Source of the DNA: Acetobacteraceae bacterium
GTDB lineage: Bacteria; Pseudomonadota; Alphaproteobacteria; Acetobacterales; Acetobacteraceae
NCBI GenBank assembly: GCA_027487385.1
Contig: JAIYDS010000040.1
Coordinates: 1 to 33,786 of the forward strand
Reading direction: 5' to 3'
DNA length: 33,786 nt
Under the pieces are notes generated by a model. It saw only the letters and a program-made list of their open reading frames with translations. It had not been told where the DNA came from and made no database searches. This document shows positions 1-7,579 of the stretch, piece after piece (the stretch's first letter is position 1; each line of letters starts with the position of its first letter). The position numbers were made by a program, and so were the translations under genes.

Positions 1-1
1 C

Positions 2-31
2 AAGAAGACCATCATGGTCAACATGGCATGA
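2..31 (+). CDS. C-terminal end of an upstream gene (partial)
   Basis: Only nine codons and a TGA stop are inside the window, reading K-K-T-I-M-V-N-M-A. The stop overlaps the ATG of the next gene in an ATGA arrangement, which is typical of translationally coupled genes and is the main reason to believe this frame is real. The product cannot be identified. Confidence 0.35.
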   Translation, partial: KKTIMVNMA

Positions 32-600
32 GCCTCGACCTGACGGGCAAGACCGCGGCCGAGCTCAAGGCGATGGTGGCCAATGCCGAGGCCATCCTCG
101 CCGGCCCCAACGCCAAGCTCCATGCGAAGGCGGCCGAGTTTCGCGATGCCGCGAAACTCGCCCTCTCCGAGCGCCGCATCCTGCCCGCGGGCAACCGCGC
201 GCCCCCGGATGAGGTGCTGAACGCCGCCGTCGCCCGCATCAAGGCGGTGGCGGTGGAGGCGCTGACGAAGTTCGACCTCTCGCCCGCCACGGCCAAGGCG
301 CGCGGCATCACCACGCCGCATGCGCTGCTGGCCTCCAGCGGCGCGCCCAAGACGGGCGGCGGCGTTCGGACCAAGAAGTTCAAGCGCTGCCCCTACATCT
401 CCTACCGGGGGCCGGGCGGCATCGCGATGCTGCAATATGCCGTGCCGCCGGAAGAGGGCGCCGAAGGCTTCTGGTCGGGCGGGCTGGTCGCCGTCGGCAG
501 CGCCGAATCCAAGACCGGCTTTGACGTGGCGATGGAGCCGGAAGCGGCCATCGCGGCCTTCTTCCAGGCGCTGACCGAGATCGCAACCGCTCGCCCGTGA
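28..600 (+). CDS. Hypothetical protein, family not recognised
   Basis: A 190-residue soluble protein that I do not recognise. The N-terminal half (about residues 1-95) is Ala/Lys/Glu-rich and probably helical. The middle holds a basic Gly-rich stretch (about 110-122) followed by C-P-Y-I-S-Y-R-G-P-G-G. The C-terminal part is acidic and aromatic and looks like a small alpha/beta domain. There is no signal peptide or membrane segment. The ATG overlaps the upstream stop (ATGA), and its own TGA overlaps the GTG start of the following glycosyltransferase (GTGA). The three genes therefore look like one transcript, and a role in envelope polysaccharide or a linked process is possible only by association. 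Confidence 0.75.
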   Translation: MSLDLTGKTAAELKAMVANAEAILAGPNAKLHAKAAEFRDAAKLALSERRILPAGNRAPPDEVLNAAVARIKAVAVEALTKFDLSPATAKARGITTPHALLASSGAPKTGGGVRTKKFKRCPYISYRGPGGIAMLQYAVPPEEGAEGFWSGGLVAVGSAESKTGFDVAMEPEAAIAAFFQALTEIATARP

Positions 601-1466
601 CGGCGGAGGCAGCCTGCACCGTCGTCATCGTCGCCTACAATTCGGCGGCGCTGCTGTCCGGTTGCCTGGCTGCCATTCCGGCCCCCTGCCCCGTCATCGT
701 CGTGGACAATGCGAGCCCGGATGACAGCGCGGTGGTGGCGGCCACCGCGCGGCCCGATGCGCAGGTGATGCGCGCGGCAAAAAACCTGGGCTTCGGCCCG
801 GGCGCGAATCTCGGCTTCGCCGAAGTCACCACCGAATTCGGCCTGCTGCTGAACGCCGATGCGACGCTGGAGCCCGACACCATCGCGGGCCTCGTCGCCG
901 CCGCGCGGCGCTATCCCGAGGCCGGGATGCTGGCGCCGGAGGTGATCGCCGAAGAGGGCCATATGCAGTTCGGCCATGACCTGCCCTTCCGCCGGCTGCG
1001 CGGACCGGTGGTGGAGCCGGTGGGCGATGCCTGCTGCTGGTATGTCGGCGGCTCGGCCATGTTCCTGCGCATGGCGGCGCTGCGGAAGATCGGCGGTTTC
1101 GACCCCGACATCTTCCTCTATTTCGAGGATGATGACCTCTGCCTGCGGATGCGGGCCGCGGGTCACGCGCTGGTTCATGTGTCGGGTGTGCGGGTGCGGC
1201 ATCTGGGCGGCGCCAGTTCCGCCCCCTCGGCGGGGCTCTCGCATTGGAAAGCCTTCCACCAGGGCTGGTCGCGGCTGCATCTGGAGGCGAAGCATCGCGG
1301 GCGCGCGGCCGCCTGGCGCCTGGCGCTGGCGGAATGGCCCGGCCTCGCGCTCAAGGCCACGCTGCGGCGCGGCGATGAACGGCAGGTGAAGTGGCAGGGG
1401 CGCGCGGCGGGGATGTGGGCCTGGATGACCGGACGGCGCGCCACACGGATTTCCCTGGGTGGCTGA
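597..1466 (+). CDS. Family 2 glycosyltransferase (rhamnosyltransferase-like)
   Basis: A 289-residue GT-A fold glycosyltransferase, probably cytoplasmic and adding a sugar from a nucleotide donor to a surface glycan. The N-terminus has the GT2 pattern: V-V-I-V-A-Y-N-S near residue 9, V-D-N-A-S-P near 37, the K-N-L-G-F-G-P-G-A-N segment near 62 and the metal-binding-type L-N-A-D-A near 84. The acceptor-side signature G-G-F-D-P-D-I-F-L-Y-F-E-D-D-D-L lies near 165-180. This layout matches WbbL-like rhamnosyltransferases in the family, but the donor sugar cannot be read from the sequence. The GTG start overlaps the upstream stop codon, indicating coupling. It ends 9 bases from the convergent monooxygenase gene. 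Confidence 0.88.
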   Translation: MTAEAACTVVIVAYNSAALLSGCLAAIPAPCPVIVVDNASPDDSAVVAATARPDAQVMRAAKNLGFGPGANLGFAEVTTEFGLLLNADATLEPDTIAGLVAAARRYPEAGMLAPEVIAEEGHMQFGHDLPFRRLRGPVVEPVGDACCWYVGGSAMFLRMAALRKIGGFDPDIFLYFEDDDLCLRMRAAGHALVHVSGVRVRHLGGASSAPSAGLSHWKAFHQGWSRLHLEAKHRGRAAAWRLALAEWPGLALKATLRRGDERQVKWQGRAAGMWAWMTGRRATRISLGG

Positions 1467-1475
1467 CCCGGCCCT

Positions 1476-2804
1476 CTACTCGGCAGCACGCTCCATCGCT
1501 GCCGCATGACGGCTCGCCGGGCGCGCCAGGCCAAGGTTCTCCCGCAGCGTCCGGCCCTCATATTCCCGCCGAAACAGCCCGCGCGCCTGCAGGATCGGCA
1601 CGACCTGGTCCACAAAGGCATCGAACTGCCCGGGAAAGAAGGGCGGCATCAGGTTGAAGCCATCGGCGCCGCCCGCGCGGAACCATTGCTCCATGGTGTC
1701 CGCCACCTGCGCGGGTGTGCCGATGACGGTGAGATGCCCGCGCGATGCCGCGACGCGGTGGCACAGCTCGCGCAGCGTCAGGCCTTCGCGCCGCGCCGTC
1801 TCCAGCAGCAGCCGCGCCCGGCTCTTCAGATGTTCGCTCTCGGGCAATTCCGGCACCGGCGCGTCGAGGTCGCAGCCCGACATGTCCATGCCCAGCCGAT
1901 CGGACAGCACCGTGTTGGCCTGCGCCATGTCGAGCCTGCTGCTGAGCTCGGCGAAGAGTGCCCGGGCCTCGGCCTCGGTCGCGCCGATCACCGGCATGAA
2001 GCCCGGCATGATCTTCAGCGCATCGGGCGCGCGACCATGTTGCGCCAGCCGCGCTTTGAGCCCGGCGTAGAATTCCTGAGCGTCGGGCAGGTTGTTCTGG
2101 GCGGTGAAGACAACCTCCGCCGTGCGCGCCGCCAGCGCCTGGCCAGGTTCGGAGCTGCCCGCCTGGATGATCACGGGCTGGCCCTGCGGGCAGCGCGGCA
2201 GGTTCAGCCCGCCCTTCACGGTGAAATACTTGCCCTCGAAATCCGGGATATGCAGCGTGCCGGGCCGCACGAAGGTGCCCAGCGCCTTGTCCATGACGAA
2301 GGCGTCGTCATCCCAGGAATCCCAGAGCAGCCGGCAAGCCTCCACGAATTCCTCCGCCATCGCGTAGCGCTCGGCATGGGGCGGGTGCTGGCGGCCGAAG
2401 ACGGCGCCGTTCTTGGGATAGGAGGTGGTGACAACATTCCAGGCGGCGCGCCCGCCCGAGAGATGATCCAGCGAGGAAAAGGCGCGGGCGACGTGGTAGG
2501 GCTCGGCATAGGTGGTGGATGCGGTCGCCGCGAGGCCCAGATGCGTCGTGACCGCCGAGAGCATGGCGAGCAGCGTCAGCGGCTCGAACTTGCCGATCGA
2601 TGAGGGGTGCTCGGCATATCCGGTGGCGAAATTGTCGGCGAGGAAGAACATGTCGAAGCGTCCGCGCTCGGCCGTCGCGGCGATATGCTTCATCAGTGCC
2701 AGATCGGGCCCGCCCGGGATGGCATCCGGATGCCGCCAGCCCGCGACATGGTGCCCCGCGGCCTGGACGAAGATCCCGAGCCGCATCTGCCGTGCCTGAC
2801 CCAT
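1476..2804 (-). CDS. LLM-class flavin-dependent monooxygenase (NtaA/SnaA/DszA type)
   Basis: A 442-residue bacterial-luciferase-like monooxygenase that would use FMNH2 from a separate reductase to oxidise a small organic substrate. It opens with the M-R-L-G-I-F strand, followed by A-G-H-H-V-A-G-W-R-H-P and the F-F-L-A-D-N-F segment, and contains the long NtaA-type insertion with W-N-V-V-T-T-S and Q-A-G-S-S-E-P-G-Q. Length and motifs fit the nitrilotriacetate/dibenzothiophene-sulfone monooxygenase group, and the actual substrate is unknown. I chose the ATG at 2804 because GGAG lies 8 bases upstream; the frame stays open 19 codons further without such a site. No flavin reductase gene is adjacent. 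Confidence 0.88.
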   Translation of the reverse strand: MGQARQMRLGIFVQAAGHHVAGWRHPDAIPGGPDLALMKHIAATAERGRFDMFFLADNFATGYAEHPSSIGKFEPLTLLAMLSAVTTHLGLAATASTTYAEPYHVARAFSSLDHLSGGRAAWNVVTTSYPKNGAVFGRQHPPHAERYAMAEEFVEACRLLWDSWDDDAFVMDKALGTFVRPGTLHIPDFEGKYFTVKGGLNLPRCPQGQPVIIQAGSSEPGQALAARTAEVVFTAQNNLPDAQEFYAGLKARLAQHGRAPDALKIMPGFMPVIGATEAEARALFAELSSRLDMAQANTVLSDRLGMDMSGCDLDAPVPELPESEHLKSRARLLLETARREGLTLRELCHRVAASRGHLTVIGTPAQVADTMEQWFRAGGADGFNLMPPFFPGQFDAFVDQVVPILQARGLFRREYEGRTLRENLGLARPASRHAAAMERAAE

Positions 2805-2864
2805 CCGCGCCGCTCCATTTCCCTCTGCCGCAAGCAGGCGCGCGGCGGGGGCGCGCGTCAAGGA

Positions 2865-3215
2865 TCACCCTCGCGCCAGCCACCACCCCAGCGCGAAGGC
2901 CGCCAGCCCCAGCCCAAGGCTGGCCAGCACATAGAGCACGCCCTGCCAGGCTGCGCGCTCCCAGAGCAGCGCCGCCTCCAGGCTGAAGGCCGAGAAGGTG
3001 GTGAAGCCGCCCAGCACGCCGGTCACCCAGAAGAGCCGCGCGCCGCCGCTGACCCCCTGCCCCGCCAGCACGCCGATCGCCCCGCTGCCCAGCACATTCA
3101 CGGCCAGCGTGCCCCAGGGGAAGGCCGCCCCCAGCCAGGCCATCGCGAGCAGCGAAATGCCGTAGCGCCCGACCGAACCGAGCGCGCCCCCGGCGGCGAC
3201 GAGAAGAAAGCTCAT
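2865..3215 (-). CDS. crcB: Fluoride ion channel CrcB/Fluc
   Basis: A 116-residue inner-membrane protein with four hydrophobic segments, the usual size of CrcB/Fluc fluoride channels, which act as dual-topology dimers to expel fluoride. Family motifs are visible: G-G-A-L-G-S-V-G-R-Y near the start, G-T-L-A-V-N-V-L-G-S in the second segment, and the pore motif G-G-F-T-T-F-S-A-F-S in the third. The ATG at 3215 overlaps the stop of rarA (ATGA), so it is probably made by coupled translation. A longer frame starting at 3233 is less likely. I saw no fluoride riboswitch in front of it, as expected for an internal operon gene. Confidence 0.93.
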   Translation of the reverse strand: MSFLLVAAGGALGSVGRYGISLLAMAWLGAAFPWGTLAVNVLGSGAIGVLAGQGVSGGARLFWVTGVLGGFTTFSAFSLEAALLWERAAWQGVLYVLASLGLGLAAFALGWWLARG

Positions 3216-4546
3216 CGCCGGCGCTTCGCCCATTCCGCGAGGCGGGCGGCGATCTCCGCCTCCGCCCCACGCCCAGCGGGCGTGTAGTAGCGCGGCCGCG
3301 CCATGCCGTCGGGGAAGTAGTTCTGGCCGGAGAAGGCATCCTCCGCGTCATGGTCATAGGCATAGCCGGCGCCATAGCCGAGTTCGCGCATCATCTTGGT
3401 CGGCGCGTTCAGGATATGGGCGGGTGGGGCGAGGCTGCCGGTCTCGCGCGCCGCCGCCTGCGCGGCCTTCCAGGCCACATAGACGGCGTTGGATTTGGGC
3501 GCGGTGGCGAGATGCACGACGAGTTGCGCCAGCGCCAATTCCCCCTCGGGCGAGCCCAGGCGCTCATAGCTCTCCCAGGCGGCGAGTGCCGCGGGCAGCG
3601 CGGTCGGGTCCGCCAGACCTACATCCTCGGCGGCAAAGCGTGCGAGGCGGCGGGCGATGTAGCGCGGATCCTCGCCGCCCAGGATCATCCGCGCGAACCA
3701 GTAGAGCCCGGCATCCGGATCGCTCCCACGCAGCGATTTATGCAGCGCGGAGATGAGGTTGTAATGCTCCTCGCGATCCTTGTCGTAGAGCGCCGCGCGC
3801 TTTGCCAGCAGTTGGGACAGCCCGGCCGGGTCCAGCGGCGTGGGGTCGGGCAGCGCCTGCAATTGCTCGGCCAGGTTCAGCAGATAGCGGCCATCGCCAT
3901 CGGCCATGGCCAGCAGCACCTCGCGCGCGGCGTCATCCAGCGGGAGGGGCCGGCCCGCCTCGGCCTCGGCGCGGGCCAGCAGGGCCTGCAACCCCGCCCC
4001 TTCCAGCCGCTTCAGCACCATCACCTGGCAGCGCGAGAGCAGCGCACCATTCAGCGCGAAGCTGGGGTTTTCCGTGGTGGCGCCGATCAGCACCACCGTG
4101 CCGTCTTCCACCACCGGAAGAAATCCATCCTGCTGGGCGCGGTTGAAGCGGTGGATCTCATCCACGAAGAGCAAGGTGCGCCGGCCCATGCGGCGCCTTT
4201 GCCGCGCCTCGTCAAAGGCGCGCTTGAGATCGGCCACGCCGGAAAACACCGCCGAGAGCGAGACGAAGCTGAGATCGGCCGCTTCCGCCAGCAGCCGGGC
4301 GATGGTGGTCTTGCCCACGCCGGGCGGGCCCCAAAGGATCATCGAAGCGAGGCTGCCGCGCGCCAGCATGCGGGTGATGCTGCCCGCTTCGCCCAGGAGC
4401 TGATCCTGCCCCACCACCTCCGCGAGGCTGCGCGGCCGCAGCCGCTCGGCCAGCGGCGCTCCCTCCGCGCTCACCGGCGGCGGCGGCGGCGCTTCGGGCG
4501 GGCCGAACAAATCATGGGCGGGGTCGGGCTGACGGCGTGGGGCCAT
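3212..4546 (-). CDS. rarA: Replication-associated recombination ATPase RarA (MgsA)
   Basis: A 444-residue clamp-loader-like AAA+ ATPase that acts at stalled replication forks. After a Pro-rich N-terminal tail containing D-L-F-G comes P-L-A-E-R-L-R-P-R and V-V-G-Q. Then come Walker A (G-P-P-G-V-G-K-T-T), Walker B (L-L-F-V-D-E-I-H-R-F), sensor 1 (G-A-T-T-E-N-P-S-F) and the C-terminal MgsA domain with A-L-H-K-S-L-R-G-S-D-P-D-A-G-L-Y-W. Length fits the family (about 430-450). The ATG at 4546 is preferred; an extension to 4633 would run through the promoter region shared with the divergent Bug gene. Its stop overlaps the crcB start. Confidence 0.95.
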   Translation of the reverse strand: MAPRRQPDPAHDLFGPPEAPPPPPVSAEGAPLAERLRPRSLAEVVGQDQLLGEAGSITRMLARGSLASMILWGPPGVGKTTIARLLAEAADLSFVSLSAVFSGVADLKRAFDEARQRRRMGRRTLLFVDEIHRFNRAQQDGFLPVVEDGTVVLIGATTENPSFALNGALLSRCQVMVLKRLEGAGLQALLARAEAEAGRPLPLDDAAREVLLAMADGDGRYLLNLAEQLQALPDPTPLDPAGLSQLLAKRAALYDKDREEHYNLISALHKSLRGSDPDAGLYWFARMILGGEDPRYIARRLARFAAEDVGLADPTALPAALAAWESYERLGSPEGELALAQLVVHLATAPKSNAVYVAWKAAQAAARETGSLAPPAHILNAPTKMMRELGYGAGYAYDHDAEDAFSGQNYFPDGMARPRYYTPAGRGAEAEIAARLAEWAKRRR

Positions 4547-4581
4547 GCGTGGCAAGCTACCGCAAAACACGGGAGGAACAC

Positions 4582-5535
4582 ATGACCACACGTCGCCAGA
4601 TCCTGGCCCTGGGAGGCGCCGCCCTCGCCTCACCCGCCCTGGCCCAGCCTCGCAACCTGCGCCTGATTGTCAGCTTTCCGCCAGGCGGCAGCACCGATGT
4701 GCTGGCCCGGCTGGTGGTGCCGCTGATGGAGCGCCATCTGGGCAGCACCATCATCATCGAGAATCGCGGCGGTGCGAATGGCGCCATCGGCATGGCGGCC
4801 GGGGCGCAGGCGGCACCTGACGGCACCACCTTCATCCTCGATGCCGGCGGCGCCGCCACCAACCCGCATCTCATGCGCGGCCTCGGCTTCGACTATGCCA
4901 CCGCCTTCACCCCCGTCACGCAGATGACGGTCCTGCCGGCGATCCTCGTGGTGCGGACCGAAGCGCCGATCGCCGATTTCCCGGCCTTCCTGGCGCATAT
5001 GCGCCGCAACCCGGGGCGCGAGAGCTTCGGCTCGTCGGGCGTGGGCACCGGCTCGCATCTGGCGGGCGCGCTGCTGATGCGCCGCGCCGGGCTGGATGGC
5101 CAGCACATCCCCTTCCGCGGCGGGGCGGACCAGATCACGGCGCTGCGGCGCGGCGATACGCTTTTCACCTTCTCCACCATCCCGCTCATCGCGCCCTTGA
5201 TTCGCGATGGCGCGCTGCGCCCCCTGGCCGCCTCCACGCCCGCGCGGGCCAGCGCCTATCCGGCCGTGCCGACCGTGGCGGAAAGCGGCTTCCCCGGCTT
5301 TGGCGTCTTCGACTTCCACGCGATCTATGCCCCTGCCGGCACCCCCGCCGAGGCGGTGGGCCGCATGGCCGAGGCCGCGCGCCTCGCCATGTCGGACGCC
5401 GATCTCAGGCCACGCTTCGACCTCCTGGGCCTGGAGCCCAATGCCCATGGCCCGGCCGCCATGGCGCGCTTCCTCACCGAGCAGCGCGAGCGCATGGGCA
5501 CGCTGATCCGCGAGGAGGGAATTCGCATCGAGTGA
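4582..5535 (+). CDS. Bug-type (tripartite tricarboxylate) substrate-binding protein 1
   Basis: A 317-residue periplasmic binding protein of the TctC/Bug family, which captures small carboxylates for TctAB-type transporters or for sensing. The N-terminus has twin arginines (T-T-R-R-Q) and a hydrophobic stretch ending A-L-A-Q, so export is expected. Family motifs include F-P-P-G-G-S-T-D after the signal, I-E-N-R-G-G-A-N-G, F-D-Y-A-T-A-F-T-P, H-I-P-F-R-G-G-A-D and the C-terminal R-E-E-G-I-R-I. The ATG at 4582 follows GGGAGGA four bases upstream. It is the first of three tandem paralogues. No TctA or TctB gene is in the window, so its membrane partner, if any, is elsewhere. Confidence 0.93.
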   Translation: MTTRRQILALGGAALASPALAQPRNLRLIVSFPPGGSTDVLARLVVPLMERHLGSTIIIENRGGANGAIGMAAGAQAAPDGTTFILDAGGAATNPHLMRGLGFDYATAFTPVTQMTVLPAILVVRTEAPIADFPAFLAHMRRNPGRESFGSSGVGTGSHLAGALLMRRAGLDGQHIPFRGGADQITALRRGDTLFTFSTIPLIAPLIRDGALRPLAASTPARASAYPAVPTVAESGFPGFGVFDFHAIYAPAGTPAEAVGRMAEAARLAMSDADLRPRFDLLGLEPNAHGPAAMARFLTEQRERMGTLIREEGIRIE

Positions 5536-5583
5536 CACGGGCGTGAGGTGGCAAGCTTGGCGGCTTTGCGCTAGCCGCGCCGC

Positions 5584-6528
5584 ATGATCCATCGCCGCGC
5601 CCTGCCCCTGCTGCCCTTCGCCACGCCGGGCATCGTCCCCGCAGCCTGGGCGCAAGAGCGGCCGGTCCGCCTCGTCATCGCCTTCCCGCCCGGCGGCAGC
5701 ACCGACATTCTGGGTCGGCTGATCGCGCCCCGGATGAGCGAGATCCTGGGCGCCCCCGTCACGCCCGAAAATCGCAGCGGCGCTTCGGGCGCTGTGGGGG
5801 CGGGCGTGGTGGCGCAGGCCGCGCCGGATGGCGCGACCCTGCTGCTGGATTCCGGCGGCCAGGCGGTGAACCCGCATCTGATGCGCGGCCTCGCTTTCGA
5901 CTACGCCACGGCCTTCGCGCCCATCACGCTGCTGGCCACCCTGCCGCTGGTGCTGGTGGTGCGGGCCGATCTCGGTGTCGCCACCTTGCCGGCCCTGCTG
6001 GCGCGGCTGCGTGCCGAGGGCCGGCCCGCCGCCTATGGCAGTGTCGGCATCGGCGCGCGCACCCATCTCGCCATGGCCGCCCTGCTGCGCCGCGCGGGTC
6101 TCGCGGGCGAGCACATCCCCTATCGGGGCGGCGCCGACCAGATGGCCGGGCTGCTGCGGGGCGATGTCGCCATGGGATTCACCTCCATCGCCCTGGCCGC
6201 GCCGCTGCTGCGCGAGGGGCGGATCCTGGCGCTGGGCTATTCCCTCCCTGGCCGCGCCCCCAGCATCGCGGAGCAGGGCTTTCCCGGTTTTTCCATCGGC
6301 GATTGGCTGGCGCTGCTGGCGCCCGCCGGCACGCCGCCCGCCACCATCGCGCGGCTGGCCGCCGCCGCAACCGATGCGGTGAACCAGCCCGCGCTGCGCC
6401 AGCGCCTGGCGGATCTCGGCCTGGAGCCGGCGGCCGAGGGGCCGGAGGCACTGGCCCGCTTCCTCGCCGCCGAGCGCGCCGCCATGGGCGCCCTGATCGC
6501 CGCCGAAGGAATCCGCCTCGACGGATAG
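5584..6528 (+). CDS. Bug-type (tripartite tricarboxylate) substrate-binding protein 2
   Basis: A 314-residue periplasmic Bug/TctC-family protein. It has an N-terminal signal peptide (basic H-R-R, a hydrophobic core, cleavage after W-A-Q), then F-P-P-G-G-S-T-D, P-E-N-R-S-G-A-S-G, L-M-R-G-L-A-F-D-Y-A-T-A-F and I-P-Y-R-G-G-A-D-Q-M. By eye it is closest to the following paralogue, sharing the long V-V-A-Q-A-A-P-D-G block and the region after it, which suggests local duplication. The ligand cannot be predicted. It lies 48 bases after paralogue 1 and 24 bases before paralogue 3 on the same strand, so the three may be co-transcribed. Confidence 0.93.
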   Translation: MIHRRALPLLPFATPGIVPAAWAQERPVRLVIAFPPGGSTDILGRLIAPRMSEILGAPVTPENRSGASGAVGAGVVAQAAPDGATLLLDSGGQAVNPHLMRGLAFDYATAFAPITLLATLPLVLVVRADLGVATLPALLARLRAEGRPAAYGSVGIGARTHLAMAALLRRAGLAGEHIPYRGGADQMAGLLRGDVAMGFTSIALAAPLLREGRILALGYSLPGRAPSIAEQGFPGFSIGDWLALLAPAGTPPATIARLAAAATDAVNQPALRQRLADLGLEPAAEGPEALARFLAAERAAMGALIAAEGIRLDG

Positions 6529-6552
6529 CCCGCCAAGGGGCATGTAGGCGCG

Positions 6553-7518
6553 ATGAACCGCCGCGCCCTCCTTGCCCTCCCCCTCGCTGCCCCCTTGGCC
6601 GCCCCGGCCCTTGCACAAAGCTGGACGCCCACGCGGCCGGTGCGCATCGTCGCCGGCTGGCCCGCGGGCGGTTCGGCCGATGCCTCGCTGCGCCTCGTCG
6701 CGCCGCATATGCAGACCGTGCTCGGCCAGAATGTGGTGATCGAGAATCGCGGCGGCGCCTCGGGCTCGATCGGCGCCGGCGTGGTGGCGCAGGCCGCGCC
6801 CGATGGCCTGACGCTGCTGTTTGACGCGGCCGGCCAGGTGAGCAACCCGCTGCTGATGCGCGGCCTGGCCTTCGACTATCTGACGGCCTTCACCCCGGTC
6901 AGCCTCTTCGCGCTGCTGCCCAATGTGCTTTGCGTGCGGGCCGAGACGCCGGTGCGCAGCGTGCCGGAACTGGTGGCCTATCTGCGCGCCAATCCCGGCC
7001 AGCCCTATGCCAGCACCGGCATCGGCCTCGCGTCGCACCTCGCCGCCGTGATGTTCACCCAGCGCGAGCGGCTGGAGGTCACGCATGTGCCCTATCGCGC
7101 CAGCCAGCAATCCATCCCCGGCCTGCTGGCGGGCGAGACGCTCTTCACCTTCAACACCACGCCGCTCGTGGTGCCGCTGATCCGCGACAACCGCCTGCGC
7201 GCGCTGGCCGTCGCCACGCCGCGCCGCATCCCGACTTTGCCCGACACGCCCACCATGCTGGAGCTGGGCTATGAGGGTTTCTCACTGAACGAATGGCTCG
7301 GCCTCTTCGCCCCCACCGGCACGCCGGCCGCCGCCATCGCCCGCCACGCCGAGGCCGCCCAGCACGGGCTGGCGGACCCTGTGGTGCGCGAGCGCCACGC
7401 CAATCTCGGGATGGACATCCAGGCGCTGGGCCCCTCCGATTTCGCCGCCTTTCTCACCGAGCAGCGCGCCCGCATCGGCGCCCTGATCCGCGACAACAAC
7501 ATCCGCCTGGAAAGCTGA
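6553..7518 (+). CDS. Bug-type (tripartite tricarboxylate) substrate-binding protein 3
   Basis: A 321-residue periplasmic Bug/TctC-family protein. The signal peptide (M-N-R-R-A-L-L start, Ala/Leu/Pro core, A-L-A-Q end) is followed by W-P-A-G-G-S-A-D, a variant of the family's usual P-P-G-G-S-T-D. Further motifs are I-E-N-R-G-G-A-S-G, F-D-Y-L-T-A-F-T-P and H-V-P-Y-R-A-S-Q-Q, the last lacking the G-G-A-D of its two neighbours. Changes in these ligand-loop motifs suggest a different ligand from paralogues 1 and 2. The C-terminus (I-R-D-N-N-I-R-L) is typical. prfC follows after about 60 bases. Confidence 0.93.
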   Translation: MNRRALLALPLAAPLAAPALAQSWTPTRPVRIVAGWPAGGSADASLRLVAPHMQTVLGQNVVIENRGGASGSIGAGVVAQAAPDGLTLLFDAAGQVSNPLLMRGLAFDYLTAFTPVSLFALLPNVLCVRAETPVRSVPELVAYLRANPGQPYASTGIGLASHLAAVMFTQRERLEVTHVPYRASQQSIPGLLAGETLFTFNTTPLVVPLIRDNRLRALAVATPRRIPTLPDTPTMLELGYEGFSLNEWLGLFAPTGTPAAAIARHAEAAQHGLADPVVRERHANLGMDIQALGPSDFAAFLTEQRARIGALIRDNNIRLES

Positions 7519-7579
7519 GGCGCCGCCGCCTCGCACCAGCCTCACCATCCGGCGCCGACCGCCCCGCGCGCCGTGGAGC

